From: Sporomusa silvacetica DSM 10669
GTDB taxonomy: Bacteria > Bacillota > Negativicutes > Sporomusales > Sporomusaceae
DNA length: 64,000 nucleotides
Assembly (NCBI RefSeq): GCF_002257705.1
Contig: NZ_LSLK01000088.1
Location: 67,817-131,816 of the forward strand
Direction of reading: 5' to 3'
Shown here: one piece after another, positions 7,666 through 16,273 of the stretch
How positions within the stretch are numbered: position 1 is the stretch's first letter
Layout of the letters: each line of letters begins with the position of its first letter
Position numbers and translations under genes: made by a program
Notes under the pieces: model-generated
Seen by the model: the letters and a program-made list of their open reading frames with translations, nothing else
Told to the model about the DNA's origin: nothing
Databases searched by the model: none

Positions 7666-8860
7666 GATTGCATTAGATGCATTAGTATCCAACAAGCTCA
7701 GGTCCATTCTTACCATGCTTGGTATTATCATTGGCGTGGGTGCGGTTATTGCCATGGTGTCTATTGGTATGGGGGTACGGGATAAGGTATCAAACTCGAT
7801 TGCCAGCCTGGGCAGCAATCTTATCATTGTAACACCAGGGGCCGCTTCCTCATCCGGTGTACGGCAGGCAGCCGGCACCAATATTACCCTAACCTTGAAG
7901 GATGCCGAGGCTTTGGCTCGTGAAGTGAACGGTATCGGCGCGGTCGCCCCTAGTGTTAGTAAGCAATATCAAATGGTTGCCGGTAATATGAACTGGACAA
8001 CCAGCGTGCAGGGTACGACGCCAGAATATCTGGAGGTGCGTAACCTAAGCGTGCAAGCCGGCAGCTTTATTACCAATGAAGATGTTGAGACCCGCAATCG
8101 GGTGGCCGTTATTGGTACTACTGTTGCCAGCAACCTGTTTACCAACATAAACCCGATTGGACAGAGCATCCGTATTAACAATGCTCCTTTTACGATAATC
8201 GGCGTGCTTGAGGGCAAAGGCCAGTCAGCCGGGGGGCAGGACCAAGACGATACGGTTATTATTCCACTGACTACGGCTCAGGAACGCATGATGGGTATTA
8301 CCTACGTTCAGACAATCAGTGTGCAGGCAGCTAATTCTGAAGTTGTTGATGAGGTCCAGGAAGGGATAACCAGCCTCTTGCGGGCGCGGCACGATATCAC
8401 GGCAGATAAAACTGATGACTTTACCGTACGTAACCTGGCCAGTGTTATGGCGACAGCTCAGGAAACCACAGGAACCATCACCATGCTACTGGGAAGTATT
8501 GCGGCCATATCTCTCTTAGTTGGCGGTATCGGTATCATGAATATCATGATGGTATCTGTTACGGAACGGACAAGGGAAATTGGTATTCGCAAAGCGCTGG
8601 GAGCCAGATATTCCAATATCCTGATGCAATTCCTCATCGAAGCCATTGTTATCGGCGTCATTGGCGGTGCTATTGGTATTGTAATTGGGATTGGCACTTC
8701 CTACGCCATTTCATCCATTGCCGGTTGGAATACGGTGGTCACAGCAACACCGATTTTGGTAGCTTTCGGCTTTTCGGTAGGTATTGGCCTCTTTTTCGGT
8801 CTTTACCCGGCCCGCAAAGCGGCGCTTCTTAATCCGATTGATGCCCTGCGGTATGAATAG
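7646..8860 (+). CDS. MacB-type ABC transporter permease
   Basis: Starting from GTG 7646 the product is 404 residues, the same length as its paralogue at 28015-29229, and the N-termini align (VFWESVKIAL against MLKESIAIAL). AGGAAGGG at 7629-7636 is well placed for that GTG; ATG 7637 is an alternative. The protein has one N-terminal membrane helix (MLGIIIGVGAVIAMVSIG), a large periplasmic MacB core, then three C-terminal helices with the conserved GGIGIMNIMMVSVTERTREI and FFGLYPARKAA. It overlaps the ATPase gene by 20 bases and completes a TolC/adaptor/ABC pump. The substrate cannot be told from sequence. Confidence 0.9.
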   Translation: MFWESVKIALDALVSNKLRSILTMLGIIIGVGAVIAMVSIGMGVRDKVSNSIASLGSNLIIVTPGAASSSGVRQAAGTNITLTLKDAEALAREVNGIGAVAPSVSKQYQMVAGNMNWTTSVQGTTPEYLEVRNLSVQAGSFITNEDVETRNRVAVIGTTVASNLFTNINPIGQSIRINNAPFTIIGVLEGKGQSAGGQDQDDTVIIPLTTAQERMMGITYVQTISVQAANSEVVDEVQEGITSLLRARHDITADKTDDFTVRNLASVMATAQETTGTITMLLGSIAAISLLVGGIGIMNIMMVSVTERTREIGIRKALGARYSNILMQFLIEAIVIGVIGGAIGIVIGIGTSYAISSIAGWNTVVTATPILVAFGFSVGIGLFFGLYPARKAALLNPIDALRYE

Positions 8861-8870
8861 TGAATAAAAA

Positions 8871-8922
8871 ACCAAAAAGCTGTGCTGAAACTTTTGTTTC
8901 AGCACAGCTTTTTGGTAGTTTT
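8871..8922. terminator. Bidirectional terminator between convergent genes
   Basis: A perfect 21-bp stem (8871-8891 with 8895-8915; ACCAAAAAGCTGTGCTGAAAC) has a 4-nt loop. T-rich runs lie on both sides, so it can end the efflux operon on the plus strand and the secreted-protein gene on the minus strand. Confidence 0.85.
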
Positions 8923-8923
8923 C

Positions 8924-9355
8924 CTATATTCTAATGTCAATAATAGCTGATACTCCAACACCCTGTACCCGACTAAAGTTGACGGGATTGGTACTATCGA
9001 TAGGTAGTAAGGCTTTTACTCTAAACGTACTGCTGTTAAAATTGCCTTCTAGCTGGAGGACGGCTTCCGTTTGGTCCACTAATTCTTGTGTGCCTGTTAC
9101 CTGGGCAGCACCTATGTACCCTTTATTGCCAGCAGAAACGATGGGGACTACCTTAGTAGCATAATCACTGCCTGCACTATGTTTAAAGGTCAATGTATTG
9201 ATGAAATTATTCAGCGGGGTTGAAAACTTATTGATAAGAAAACCTATCCCACCGACTTTAAAAACATCACCAAAGCTAAAAGCTTGCGAAACTGGAACAG
9301 CGGTAACTGATAGCAAGGAAACTAGTAACATACCAATCAAAATCTGTTTTCTCAT
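8924..9355 (-). CDS. Secreted conserved hypothetical protein
   Basis: Family not recognised. 143 residues with a clear signal peptide (MRKQILIGMLLVSLLSV, cleavage near SQAFS). The mature ~118 residues alternate beta-prone segments (VVPIVSAGNKGYIGAAQVTG, VLQLEGNF, FRVKALLPID) and end in GVGVSAIIDIRI. GGAGGAG precedes the ATG. It has its own transcription unit between the efflux operon, from which it is separated by a shared terminator, and the menaquinone operon. An envelope or periplasmic role is likely; nothing more specific is supported. Confidence 0.75.
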   Translation of the reverse strand: MRKQILIGMLLVSLLSVTAVPVSQAFSFGDVFKVGGIGFLINKFSTPLNNFINTLTFKHSAGSDYATKVVPIVSAGNKGYIGAAQVTGTQELVDQTEAVLQLEGNFNSSTFRVKALLPIDSTNPVNFSRVQGVGVSAIIDIRI

Positions 9356-9440
9356 GTAAACTCCTCCAGTATAAATTTAGTGTTTGTACTATAATTTGAT
9401 TATACTAAAATTGCCTAAATAGTCAACCACAGGTTATGTT

Positions 9441-10274
9441 TCATATTGTCGACCCATATACCTCTTTTAATAATGTGGGTTTTCGCAAGTCGGCGCATTT
9501 ACAGACCTGTTTATCGTCAAGCCGTCTGATTGTAGCCAATAGAATATGCCCAATCTTGTCTGCATCTGCATAGAAAATTTGACTGAGCTCATTATGCTCC
9601 CAGTCTTTTACAACGCCTTCCCCATAATTCACAACAGTGTACAGGCCTGCATAACAAGCGCCGATTTCCCGGGCAAGATAGACTTCGGGACAGAGACTTT
9701 GGCCAACAATATCGGCATGTCCCTTCAACATTGCCACCTCAGCAGGGCTTTCGAAATGTCGCCCATCGGTTACTGCATACACCCCCCGTTGAAAGACCCG
9801 GGTCAAGGGTCTTGCTTTTGCCGCACAAATTAACTCTTGCCGAAGGTGCGGGCAAAGGGCTTGCCGCATAATCAACAGATAATGGCCTTCCAGCCCTACA
9901 TCCTTACGCATGGATTGATCAATATAGTCTGATGCGACAACCATATCCCGGGTATCAAGCAGATGGTTGACTGACCCTACACCGCCTTCGGCCAGTATTT
10001 TTTTTACGCCTGCCTCACGGAATAACCAAAAAATTTGCCGTGATGCATCGGCACGGCTGGCCCCGCCGCGCCACCCGTGCATTCGGCAGGTTAGCACCTT
10101 TTTATTACCCAGACGAAATAGGAGAAACGGCGGTGTTTGCCCATAGGGTGTGTCAAACACCATATCGCGTTCGATTATTTCCACATCATGACAGCACAGT
10201 GCTGCCGGAAAGTCCATTGACAATGTGCCTGACCCGCCAATAATGGCAATACTTGCCTGCGGAATACAGCTCAT
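9441..10274 (-). CDS. MTAP/PNP-family nucleoside phosphorylase-like protein, probable futalosine-pathway nucleosidase
   Basis: 277 residues from ATG 10274, which has GAGGGG upstream; the frame also allows TTG 10289. The protein has the IAIIGGSGTL start of the MTAP/purine nucleoside phosphorylase family, GGVGSVNHLL matching the family's VGSL region, and PEVYLAREIGACYAGLYTVVNY matching the C-terminal PEVxLARE block. The usual RHG phosphate-site motif reads MHG here. It is the last gene of the mqnE-mqnA-mqnC operon, starting 19 bases after mqnC. It may therefore remove the base from (amino)futalosine, the step done by MqnB or MTAN elsewhere. That assignment is from context. Confidence 0.75.
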   Translation of the reverse strand: MSCIPQASIAIIGGSGTLSMDFPAALCCHDVEIIERDMVFDTPYGQTPPFLLFRLGNKKVLTCRMHGWRGGASRADASRQIFWLFREAGVKKILAEGGVGSVNHLLDTRDMVVASDYIDQSMRKDVGLEGHYLLIMRQALCPHLRQELICAAKARPLTRVFQRGVYAVTDGRHFESPAEVAMLKGHADIVGQSLCPEVYLAREIGACYAGLYTVVNYGEGVVKDWEHNELSQIFYADADKIGHILLATIRRLDDKQVCKCADLRKPTLLKEVYGSTI

Positions 10275-10293
10275 TATATCCCCTCGCAATCGT

Positions 10294-11373
10294 TTATTTA
10301 AAAGTTTTCAGGATTTCATACTGTGTATTCCGCTGGGCTGGAATTCTGCCTGTGGTGCGGATAAGGTCTGTCATTTTGTCAATTGACATCTGATAGGCAG
10401 TACCAGCAGCCCGGACTACGTTTTCTTCCAGCATGATACTGCCTAGATCATCGGCGCCAAAGGCCAGTGTTAACTGGCCGATTGATTGGCCCTGAGTCAC
10501 CCAGGAGCCCTGCAAATGTGAGATATTATCGAAATACAACCGGGCTACGGCTAAAGTCCGCAGATAATCCCAGGCACTAGCCTTTTCGCCGCCTAATTCT
10601 GTGTTGCCAGGCTGGAATGTCCACATGATAAAAGCCCGGAAACCGCCCGTACAATCTTGCAGTTCACGGATGGCCCGGAAATGATTAATGCGTTGCCGGT
10701 AGGTTTCCTGCATTCCGATCACCATGGTAGCAGTTGTACCCATCCCTATACGCTGAGCCACTTCCATGACTTCCAGCCATTGCTTTGTCGTAATTTTTAA
10801 GGGACTGACCCGGCGGCGTACAGCATCATCTAATATTTCCGCTCCTCCGCCTGGCAGGGAATCCAGACCTGCGGCCTGCAGGCGATGCAGAGCCTTTTGG
10901 ATGGAGATACCAGCTAGGCTGGCCATATGGACAATCTCCGCCGGAGAAAAAGAATGAATTGTAATAGGAAACTGCTCTTTAATGCCTCGCAACATATTTT
11001 CAAAATAAGGGAGAGTTAACTCCGGGTGCAAACCGCCTTGCAGCATGATTTGAGTGCCACCGGCGGCTATCGTTTCTGCAATTTTTTTGTAGAGTTCTGC
11101 TGTAGTGAGTACATAAGCGTCCGCGGCATTTTTAGCCCGGTAAAAAGCACAGAATTTGCATTGGCTTTTGCAAACGTTGGTATAGTTGATATTTCGGTCT
11201 ACAATAAAGGTAGCATAGGGCCCGGGATGTTTCCTTAGCCGGATGACATCTGCCGCTTGTCCCAAAGTGGGCAGATCTCCCCGGGTTAATAGCTCTAGTG
11301 CATCATTATCTTGTAAACGGCTGCCCTGAAGTATCTGGTCGATAATCGACTGCCATCTGTCCACTATTGTCAT
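10294..11373 (-). CDS. mqnC: Cyclic dehypoxanthinyl futalosine synthase (radical SAM)
   Basis: 359 residues. The radical SAM cluster motif is CKSQCKFC within INYTNVCKSQCKFCAFYR, the form typical of MqnC. Other blocks are IMLQGGLHPEL, HSFSPAEIVHMA, SLPGGGAEIL and MVIGMQETYRQRINH. MqnC cyclises dehypoxanthine futalosine in the cytoplasmic futalosine route to menaquinone. The start overlaps the mqnA stop by 4 bases (ATGA), and the nucleosidase gene follows. The presence of mqnE, mqnA and mqnC together makes the assignment firm. Confidence 0.93.
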   Translation of the reverse strand: MTIVDRWQSIIDQILQGSRLQDNDALELLTRGDLPTLGQAADVIRLRKHPGPYATFIVDRNINYTNVCKSQCKFCAFYRAKNAADAYVLTTAELYKKIAETIAAGGTQIMLQGGLHPELTLPYFENMLRGIKEQFPITIHSFSPAEIVHMASLAGISIQKALHRLQAAGLDSLPGGGAEILDDAVRRRVSPLKITTKQWLEVMEVAQRIGMGTTATMVIGMQETYRQRINHFRAIRELQDCTGGFRAFIMWTFQPGNTELGGEKASAWDYLRTLAVARLYFDNISHLQGSWVTQGQSIGQLTLAFGADDLGSIMLEENVVRAAGTAYQMSIDKMTDLIRTTGRIPAQRNTQYEILKTFK

Positions 11374-12200
11374 ACCTCCAGAAAAGTCAGTTCAGGTGCT
11401 TCGGCAATATGCCCCAACGCTTGCGCCCGCCGGTAATATTCCCTCAACCCCTGCTGATGCTCGGCATCAAAACCGAATTGCAGCGTAGAGAAATAGGCTT
11501 GCAGAAAACCTGAGTCAAAGCATTCCCAGCGAGCGGCATCGCTGGCTACTTGTTCAACATGCATCAGGCTGTAGGACATGGAATGCACAAAAGACCGCTG
11601 CACTTCACGGACAAGTTCCGGGTTATCACCCGCAAAGTTTCGTCGGGCAGCCCAGACGGCAAACACCATTTTGTACCCAGTCAATTCCTTCCATTCACAG
11701 CCCAAGTCATAAGCGTATAAGCCATTAGGAACGTGATAGTGAATCTGCAGTGCTTCGTCACCAATCAATAGTGCCGCATCAGCTTCCAGAAGCATTGAGC
11801 CTAAATGGGGGGGACACTCAAAATAGGTAGGGTGAATATGATATTTATCCTCAAGAATAATTTTTAATAGCACTTGCGATGTTCGAGAAGTATTTGTCAG
11901 TGCAATTTTACGGTTATGCAGTTCAGCGATAGGTACCTTGCTAACCAAGTATATGCTTGCCACCGGTCCATCGCAGCTTACCGACAGACCTGGAAGCAAG
12001 ATTAGTTCACGCCAATGTCGCGAGTATTCAATGGATGGGATCGGAGAAATGTCAAGCCTGCCTTCTAACAAATGGCGGCTCAATTCCCTGGCCGTATCCT
12101 TGCTCAATTCTACATCCCAAAGCACGTCGTTTTTTACCAAACCGTAATAAAGGGGTAAACAATTGATAAACTGAATATGTCCCACTCTGGGTCTCATCAC
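11370..12200 (-). CDS. mqnA: Chorismate dehydratase
   Basis: 276 residues of the MqnA/periplasmic-binding-like fold. RVGHIQFINCLPLYYGL is the usual N-terminus, followed by GRLDISPIPSIEYSRH and ALLIGDEALQIHY. It converts chorismate to 3-enolpyruvylbenzoate, the first committed step of the futalosine pathway. It overlaps mqnE upstream and mqnC downstream by 4 bases each, so the three are translationally coupled. Confidence 0.92.
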   Translation of the reverse strand: MMRPRVGHIQFINCLPLYYGLVKNDVLWDVELSKDTARELSRHLLEGRLDISPIPSIEYSRHWRELILLPGLSVSCDGPVASIYLVSKVPIAELHNRKIALTNTSRTSQVLLKIILEDKYHIHPTYFECPPHLGSMLLEADAALLIGDEALQIHYHVPNGLYAYDLGCEWKELTGYKMVFAVWAARRNFAGDNPELVREVQRSFVHSMSYSLMHVEQVASDAARWECFDSGFLQAYFSTLQFGFDAEHQQGLREYYRRAQALGHIAEAPELTFLEV

Positions 12201-13297
12201 GCTTGGCTCCCCTCATATACTTGCACTTCACGGTAGAGAGTATCCCGTTCGACGGGAATATTCCCTGTTTCGCGGATAAAATCGATAATAGCTTGCTTAC
12301 TAATACCTACCGCGGTTTTTGCCCCGGCCGCGTGGAGAATTTTTTCTTCCACGACCGTCCCGTCCAGATCGTCGATGCCAAATGCCATTGAAATTTGGGC
12401 AATGGGCAATGTTAACATAATCCAAAATGCTTTCACATGATCAAAATTATCCAGCATGAGGCGGCTAATAGCCAGCATTTTTAAATCTTCCCAGGCTGTT
12501 GCCCGTTTAATGTCGCTAAGTCCGGTATTCTCCGGATGGAAAGGGAAGGGAATAAAGGCCTGGAATCCACCTGTTTTATCCTGCAATTTACGCAATGTCA
12601 GTAAATGGTCAATTCGTTCTTCCTGGGTTTCAACATGCCCATACAACATAGTGGCATTGCTGTGTATACCTAACTGATGCGCTGTCTGCGCCACTTCCAG
12701 CCATTCGGCGGCGCTGCACTTGTTCGGACATATAATCTGCCGCACCCTGTCATTTAATATTTCGGCACCGCCACCCGGCAGCGAGCCTAATCCTGCATCC
12801 TTGAGAATCGTAAGTACTTCTCGGATTGACCGGTTAGCTATTTTCGCAAAATGGGCAATTTCCACAGCGGTAAACGCTTTTAAATGTAGGTTGGGAAATT
12901 CTTGGTGAATACGAGAAATGATATCTGCGTAATAGGTAAAGGGTTTGTCCGGATGCAAAGCGCTGACAATATGCAGTTCGGTCATTTCTGGTGCATCCGC
13001 AAGCGCTTGGCGGGCAATAGACAGAGCTTTTTCCGGGTCCATCACATAAGCCTGGGATGCATCGGCATCACAGCCAAAAGCGCATAATTTGCAACGGGAT
13101 ACACAGATATTGGTTAGGTTAATGTGCCGGTTGACATTAAAATAGACTTTGCTGCCGGATTTGCGTTGTTTGGCAAAACGGGCCAGTGCGCCGATCCGCA
13201 GTAATTCATCGGATTTTAGTAAAAATAAGCCGTCATCCCGCGTCAAACGTTCCCTGTTATATATCTTTTGTTCAATCAAGCTCAATTGATCTTCCAC
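12197..13297 (-). CDS. mqnE: Aminofutalosine synthase (radical SAM)
   Basis: 366 residues from GTG 13297. This start is chosen because AGGAGA lies 7 bases upstream and the extra 24 residues of the longer frame contain no domain. The cluster motif is CVSRCKLC in NLTNICVSRCKLCAFG. Further blocks are ELHIVSALHPDKPF, LKAFTAVEIAHFAK, SLPGGGAEILNDRVR and TMLYGHVETQEERIDHL. MqnE joins 3-enolpyruvylbenzoate to the SAM-derived adenosyl radical to make 6-amino-6-deoxyfutalosine. It is the first gene of the operon. It shares its overall plan with MqnC but has the MqnE-type motif. Confidence 0.93.
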   Translation of the reverse strand: MEDQLSLIEQKIYNRERLTRDDGLFLLKSDELLRIGALARFAKQRKSGSKVYFNVNRHINLTNICVSRCKLCAFGCDADASQAYVMDPEKALSIARQALADAPEMTELHIVSALHPDKPFTYYADIISRIHQEFPNLHLKAFTAVEIAHFAKIANRSIREVLTILKDAGLGSLPGGGAEILNDRVRQIICPNKCSAAEWLEVAQTAHQLGIHSNATMLYGHVETQEERIDHLLTLRKLQDKTGGFQAFIPFPFHPENTGLSDIKRATAWEDLKMLAISRLMLDNFDHVKAFWIMLTLPIAQISMAFGIDDLDGTVVEEKILHAAGAKTAVGISKQAIIDFIRETGNIPVERDTLYREVQVYEGSQA

Positions 13298-13410
13298 GTA
13301 GTCATCTCCTGTTTTTGTGTCCCGGCAAACTGCCGCCGGACCTCCAATATTGATAAATATAATTACCATTTTCTATAGAGATTGGCCGATACCTGCCAAT
13401 TAAGAATATG

Positions 13411-14103
13411 TCACTTCATTATGCTGCGTTTCATCCCGCGGATTAAGCTCTTGGTCGCTTTATCTACACGGAAGGATTCGGTAATTTTTTGTAAGGCTTT
13501 GTTATAGGTGAAGTCATCTAGCGTGTTTTCCTGTAAATAGGCCATGGTTTTCTCCGGATATTTGATAAAGCAAAGAGATATGGCCCAGGCTACGGCCATT
13601 TTTACATAATAGCCTTCATGCTTAGCTCCATCTAAACGCAGGAGTACCTGCTCGATATACTCATCTTCGATATAGAAACTCAGCAGCATCACAATGCCGA
13701 ACCGTAGTTCAAATTCTTCCTGTGATAGAAGATAAGGTTGTAAAAACTCCCAAACCTGTGCCCGATATTTCTTAGTGATTTTTAAGCTATTGCAAAAGCT
13801 GTCGCATACGCCCCAGTTATTGATCTTAGGTATAAAGGCAGCGGCATAGCACAAAATCTCCTCAATATCAGCCTTGGCGTAGCCGATTACCAGTCCTTGC
13901 AGCATAATTTCTTCATTATAGTCAGCTGGTGCCGCCTTTAGATAGCTGCGCCAATCGCCCCTGGCAAGTTCCTTGGCAAGCTCCCGCAAATGTGGTAATC
14001 GTACGCCTAAAATATTATCTGCATCTGGCACCAATTTGCTGTGAAACTGCCGGTACTCCTCGTCGACCAGCGCCAAAAGACGCTCTCTTATTGTCTGTTC
14101 CAT
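13411..14103 (-). CDS. DNA alkylation repair protein (AlkD-like HEAT-repeat glycosylase)
   Basis: 230 residues matching the DNA_alkylation_repair family: short alpha-helical repeats throughout, with NILGVRLPHLRELAKELAR near the N-terminus, INNWGVCDSFCNSL, and YVKMAVAWAISLCFIKYP in the second half. Family members such as AlkD excise positively charged alkylated bases without base flipping. AAGGGGGA lies 8 bases before the ATG. The gene is monocistronic, 114 bases upstream of the mqn operon on the same strand. Confidence 0.88.
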   Translation of the reverse strand: MEQTIRERLLALVDEEYRQFHSKLVPDADNILGVRLPHLRELAKELARGDWRSYLKAAPADYNEEIMLQGLVIGYAKADIEEILCYAAAFIPKINNWGVCDSFCNSLKITKKYRAQVWEFLQPYLLSQEEFELRFGIVMLLSFYIEDEYIEQVLLRLDGAKHEGYYVKMAVAWAISLCFIKYPEKTMAYLQENTLDDFTYNKALQKITESFRVDKATKSLIRGMKRSIMK

Positions 14104-14170
14104 AGTATCCCCCTTATATGGTGATTATTTATTTTAGCATAAGTTGAGCAAGGGAGAAATATAAACGATC

Positions 14171-14184
14171 TTCCTGTACAGGAA
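14171..14184. promoter_or_regulatory. Perfect 14-bp palindrome in the alkylation-repair / tRNA intergenic region
   Basis: TTCCTGTACAGGAA is fully self-complementary. It lies 68 bases upstream of the repair-gene start and 118 bases upstream of the tRNA. It may be an operator for the repair gene, but it does not match the usual Firmicute LexA box and no regulator is identified. Confidence 0.35.
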
Positions 14185-14284
14185 AGAAAACAGAAAGCCA
14201 AAGGGAAAAGAACAAATAACTAATTCCGTGAGCAAGGACTGCCTCCGCCACCTGAAAAAACTGGAATTTTAAGGATCATTGTGT

Positions 14285-14290
14285 TATAAT
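14285..14290 (+). promoter_or_regulatory. -10 element of the tRNA-Val promoter
   Basis: A consensus TATAAT ends 11 bases before the first base of the tRNA. The -35 region (around 14262, TGGAAT) is poor. Confidence 0.5.
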
Positions 14291-14301
14291 AAAGCTTGTT
14301 T

Positions 14302-14376
14302 GGGGCATTAGCTCAGCGGGAGAGCGCTTGATTCACATTCAAGAGGTCACTGGTTCGAAACCAGTATGCCCCACCA
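14302..14376 (+). tRNA. tRNA-Val (anticodon CAC)
   Basis: A 75-base cloverleaf with CCA encoded. Acceptor GGGGCAT (14302-14308) pairs with ATGCCCC (14366-14372). The D arm contains AGCTCAGCGGGAGAGC. The anticodon stem CTTGA/TCAAG carries the loop TTCACAT, giving anticodon CAC. The T arm is ACTGG-TTCGAAA-CCAGT. A diverged copy of its 3' half lies at 18655-18701, and a tyrosine-recombinase fragment starts 142 bases downstream, so it appears to be the integration target of a decayed element. Confidence 0.95.
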
Positions 14377-14385
14377 TAGAAATGC

Positions 14386-14425
14386 AGATAGTTCAAGGCT
14401 TGAAGGCTTTTGAACTATCTTTTTA
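14386..14425 (+). terminator. Terminator after tRNA-Val
   Basis: AGATAGTTCAA (14386-14396) pairs with TTGAACTATCT (14410-14420) and is followed by TTTTATT. Confidence 0.75.
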
Positions 14426-14504
14426 TTATGTTAAATTGAATTTTTGTCCCTTACGTTGTCCCTTGAAATTTTTTCTGTGGACAAAAATAAACAGTGTACA
14501 TATG

Positions 14505-14542
14505 AGAAGGACAGGTCTTAATTGGCCTGTCCTTCTTTTTTT
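14505..14542 (+). terminator. Hairpin with T-run at the end of the integrase remnant
   Basis: AGAAGGACAGG (14505-14515) pairs with CCTGTCCTTCT (14526-14536) and is followed by six further T. It overlaps the 3' end of the minus-strand integrase fragment. It is probably the original terminator at the end of the element. Confidence 0.6.
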
Positions 14543-14660
14543 ACCTTTTTTAAATTGTCCAGTATATCCTGCATAACGTTTGCAGTTTGCTTTTCAGCCG
14601 TTTCTAAGCTATGGATATATGTATTTACAGTAAATGCCTTATTGGAATGTCCTAACTTTT
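14518..14660 (-). pseudogene. C-terminal remnant of a tyrosine recombinase (integrase)
   Basis: Minus-strand translation of this stretch reads KLGHSNKAFTVNTYIHSLET and continues for about 27 residues (EKQTANVMQDILDNLKK, then Lys/Glu-rich) to a TAA at 14518. LGHS followed 8 residues later by the nucleophile Tyr is the conserved C-terminal catalytic block of phage-type integrases. A stop codon lies just upstream of the Lys and the rest of the catalytic domain is missing, so only about 47 residues survive. It lies beside the tRNA-Val gene, pointing towards it, as expected for an element's integrase. About 220 bases between it and the porin gene hold no recognisable gene. Confidence 0.8.
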
Positions 14661-14880
14661 GTGATTACCTGCACAATACTCACAGTAGCAGTCGAGATAT
14701 AGCCGTCTACCTTCGGGTGGTGTTTTTTATTATTTTTTGCAGGAATATATTAGATTTATATTGAATAATATCCCAGGCGAGCAAAATTCAGAGAGAAATG
14801 TAAGGAAACATGGACACTTACAACATCTCTCCTTAGTAGCTCAAAATAAATTTTCCGAAATCTAAGGAGGAAACAACACA

Positions 14881-16179
14881 ATGAAAAGACAAACAGCTAT
14901 GGCTCTTGCAGCAGTATTTGCAATGAGCGTAGCAGGAACTGCGCTGGCAGCACCTGCTAATCCTTTCGTCGACGTACCTGCAAACCACTGGGCGTATGAC
15001 TCAATCAACAAGCTTGCTCAAGCTGGCGTAATCTCCGGCTATGGCGATGGCACCTTCAAAGGTGACAAAACCCTTACCCGTTATGAAGTTGCTACTATCG
15101 TAGCAAAAGCAATGGCTAACAGCGAAAAAGCTGACGCTGCATCCAAAAAAGAAATTGAAGCTCTGAAAGCTGAATTTGGCACAGAACTCAATAATCTGGG
15201 CGTCCGTGTTGATAACCTTGAGAAAAATGCTTCCAAAGTAAAATTCACCGGTGAAGTTCGTACACGGTATAATGATCAAGATAATGTTCAGACCCCTTAT
15301 GTAAATGGAAAAAGTGGAAACAATAGCACAACTCGTTTTCGTTTAAACATGGAAGCACCGATAGACCAAAATGTAACCTTCCATGGGCGTTATGAGGCTG
15401 AAGGTGAATGGGGAACTTCGGCAACTTCAAATCTTACACAAGCCTATATCACCGGCAAAGCCAGCGGTTTAGATTATAGTTTTGGTCGTCAACCCATTTG
15501 GCTGGGGCAAGGCCTACTTGCAGATATCGAAGGTAATTGCGATGGTTTATTGGTAAGCGGTGGTAAAGATGTAAAGGTTACTGTAGGAGCTTTTAAGACT
15601 TCGGGAACAAATTATTATTGGTATGACGAGGATATAAGTGCAAATTTTCAGGTTGCAAATATTGATGCAAAAGTAACTGATAATCTGCATGTTTCATTGT
15701 CTTACCTCAAGATGGATGACGATTATTATGGCAAGAGTGCTTATAAAAGCACATCTGTTGGCTTAAACTATACTGGTATCAAAAATTTTACTGTTAGTGG
15801 TGAATACGGCCAAAATGACTCCGATGTTACAAAGGATTGGTATAGCAGCGACGGCGAAAAAGCAAAAGCTTGGATGGCCAAAATCCAATATGCAGGTGCT
15901 CAGAAAGACAAAATAGGTTCCTTTGGTGCATGGATTGGTTATAGAAAGGCTGATCTTGGTTTTGATTTATGTCAATTTACTACGCTTGACAGTGGCAGCC
16001 AAAAAGACTGGTATTTCGGTAATTTAGATAATGTCAAAGGTGCTGAATTTGGTGTTGAGTACACTGTATTCCGTAACGGTATCTTTACTTTCCAGTACAA
16101 CGACTTAGAAGCTAAAGATTCTTGGTATAAGGATAAAGACAAGAAGAACTTCTTTGCTCAGTTAGAGTATAGTTTCTAA
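14881..16179 (+). CDS. S-layer-homology-domain porin (OmpM-like)
   Basis: 432 residues. The signal peptide ends at GTALAAPA. An SLH domain follows at ~25-85 (FVDVPANHWAYDSINKLAQAG, GYGDGTFKGDKTLTRYEVA), then a short coiled coil (EIEALKAEFGTELNNLGVRV) and a ~320-residue beta-barrel of alternating strands ending in aromatic FFAQLEYSF, with a terminal Phe as in outer-membrane proteins. In Negativicutes such proteins tether the outer membrane to peptidoglycan-linked polyamine while acting as a porin. AAGGAGG precedes the ATG. It lies inside the tRNA-bounded segment, which is unexpected for a core envelope gene. Confidence 0.9.
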   Translation: MKRQTAMALAAVFAMSVAGTALAAPANPFVDVPANHWAYDSINKLAQAGVISGYGDGTFKGDKTLTRYEVATIVAKAMANSEKADAASKKEIEALKAEFGTELNNLGVRVDNLEKNASKVKFTGEVRTRYNDQDNVQTPYVNGKSGNNSTTRFRLNMEAPIDQNVTFHGRYEAEGEWGTSATSNLTQAYITGKASGLDYSFGRQPIWLGQGLLADIEGNCDGLLVSGGKDVKVTVGAFKTSGTNYYWYDEDISANFQVANIDAKVTDNLHVSLSYLKMDDDYYGKSAYKSTSVGLNYTGIKNFTVSGEYGQNDSDVTKDWYSSDGEKAKAWMAKIQYAGAQKDKIGSFGAWIGYRKADLGFDLCQFTTLDSGSQKDWYFGNLDNVKGAEFGVEYTVFRNGIFTFQYNDLEAKDSWYKDKDKKNFFAQLEYSF

Positions 16180-16222
16180 TTAATATCCAGGCGACTTTCC
16201 CGATTACTCCAATATAAGTAGT

Positions 16223-16252
16223 AAAGCCCTCGCTGGCCGGGGGCTTTTTATC
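16223..16252 (+). terminator. Terminator after the porin gene
   Basis: AAGCCCTCG pairs with the complementary CGGGGGCTT (one G-U) around a short loop and is followed by TTTTATCTT. Confidence 0.75.
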
Positions 16253-16273
16253 TTAGTACGCGAGTCAAGACTC

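Noticed and set aside
14522..14764. Plus-strand 80-residue open frame after tRNA-Val
   Set aside because: It is the antisense of the integrase remnant. The minus strand gives the recognisable recombinase motif.
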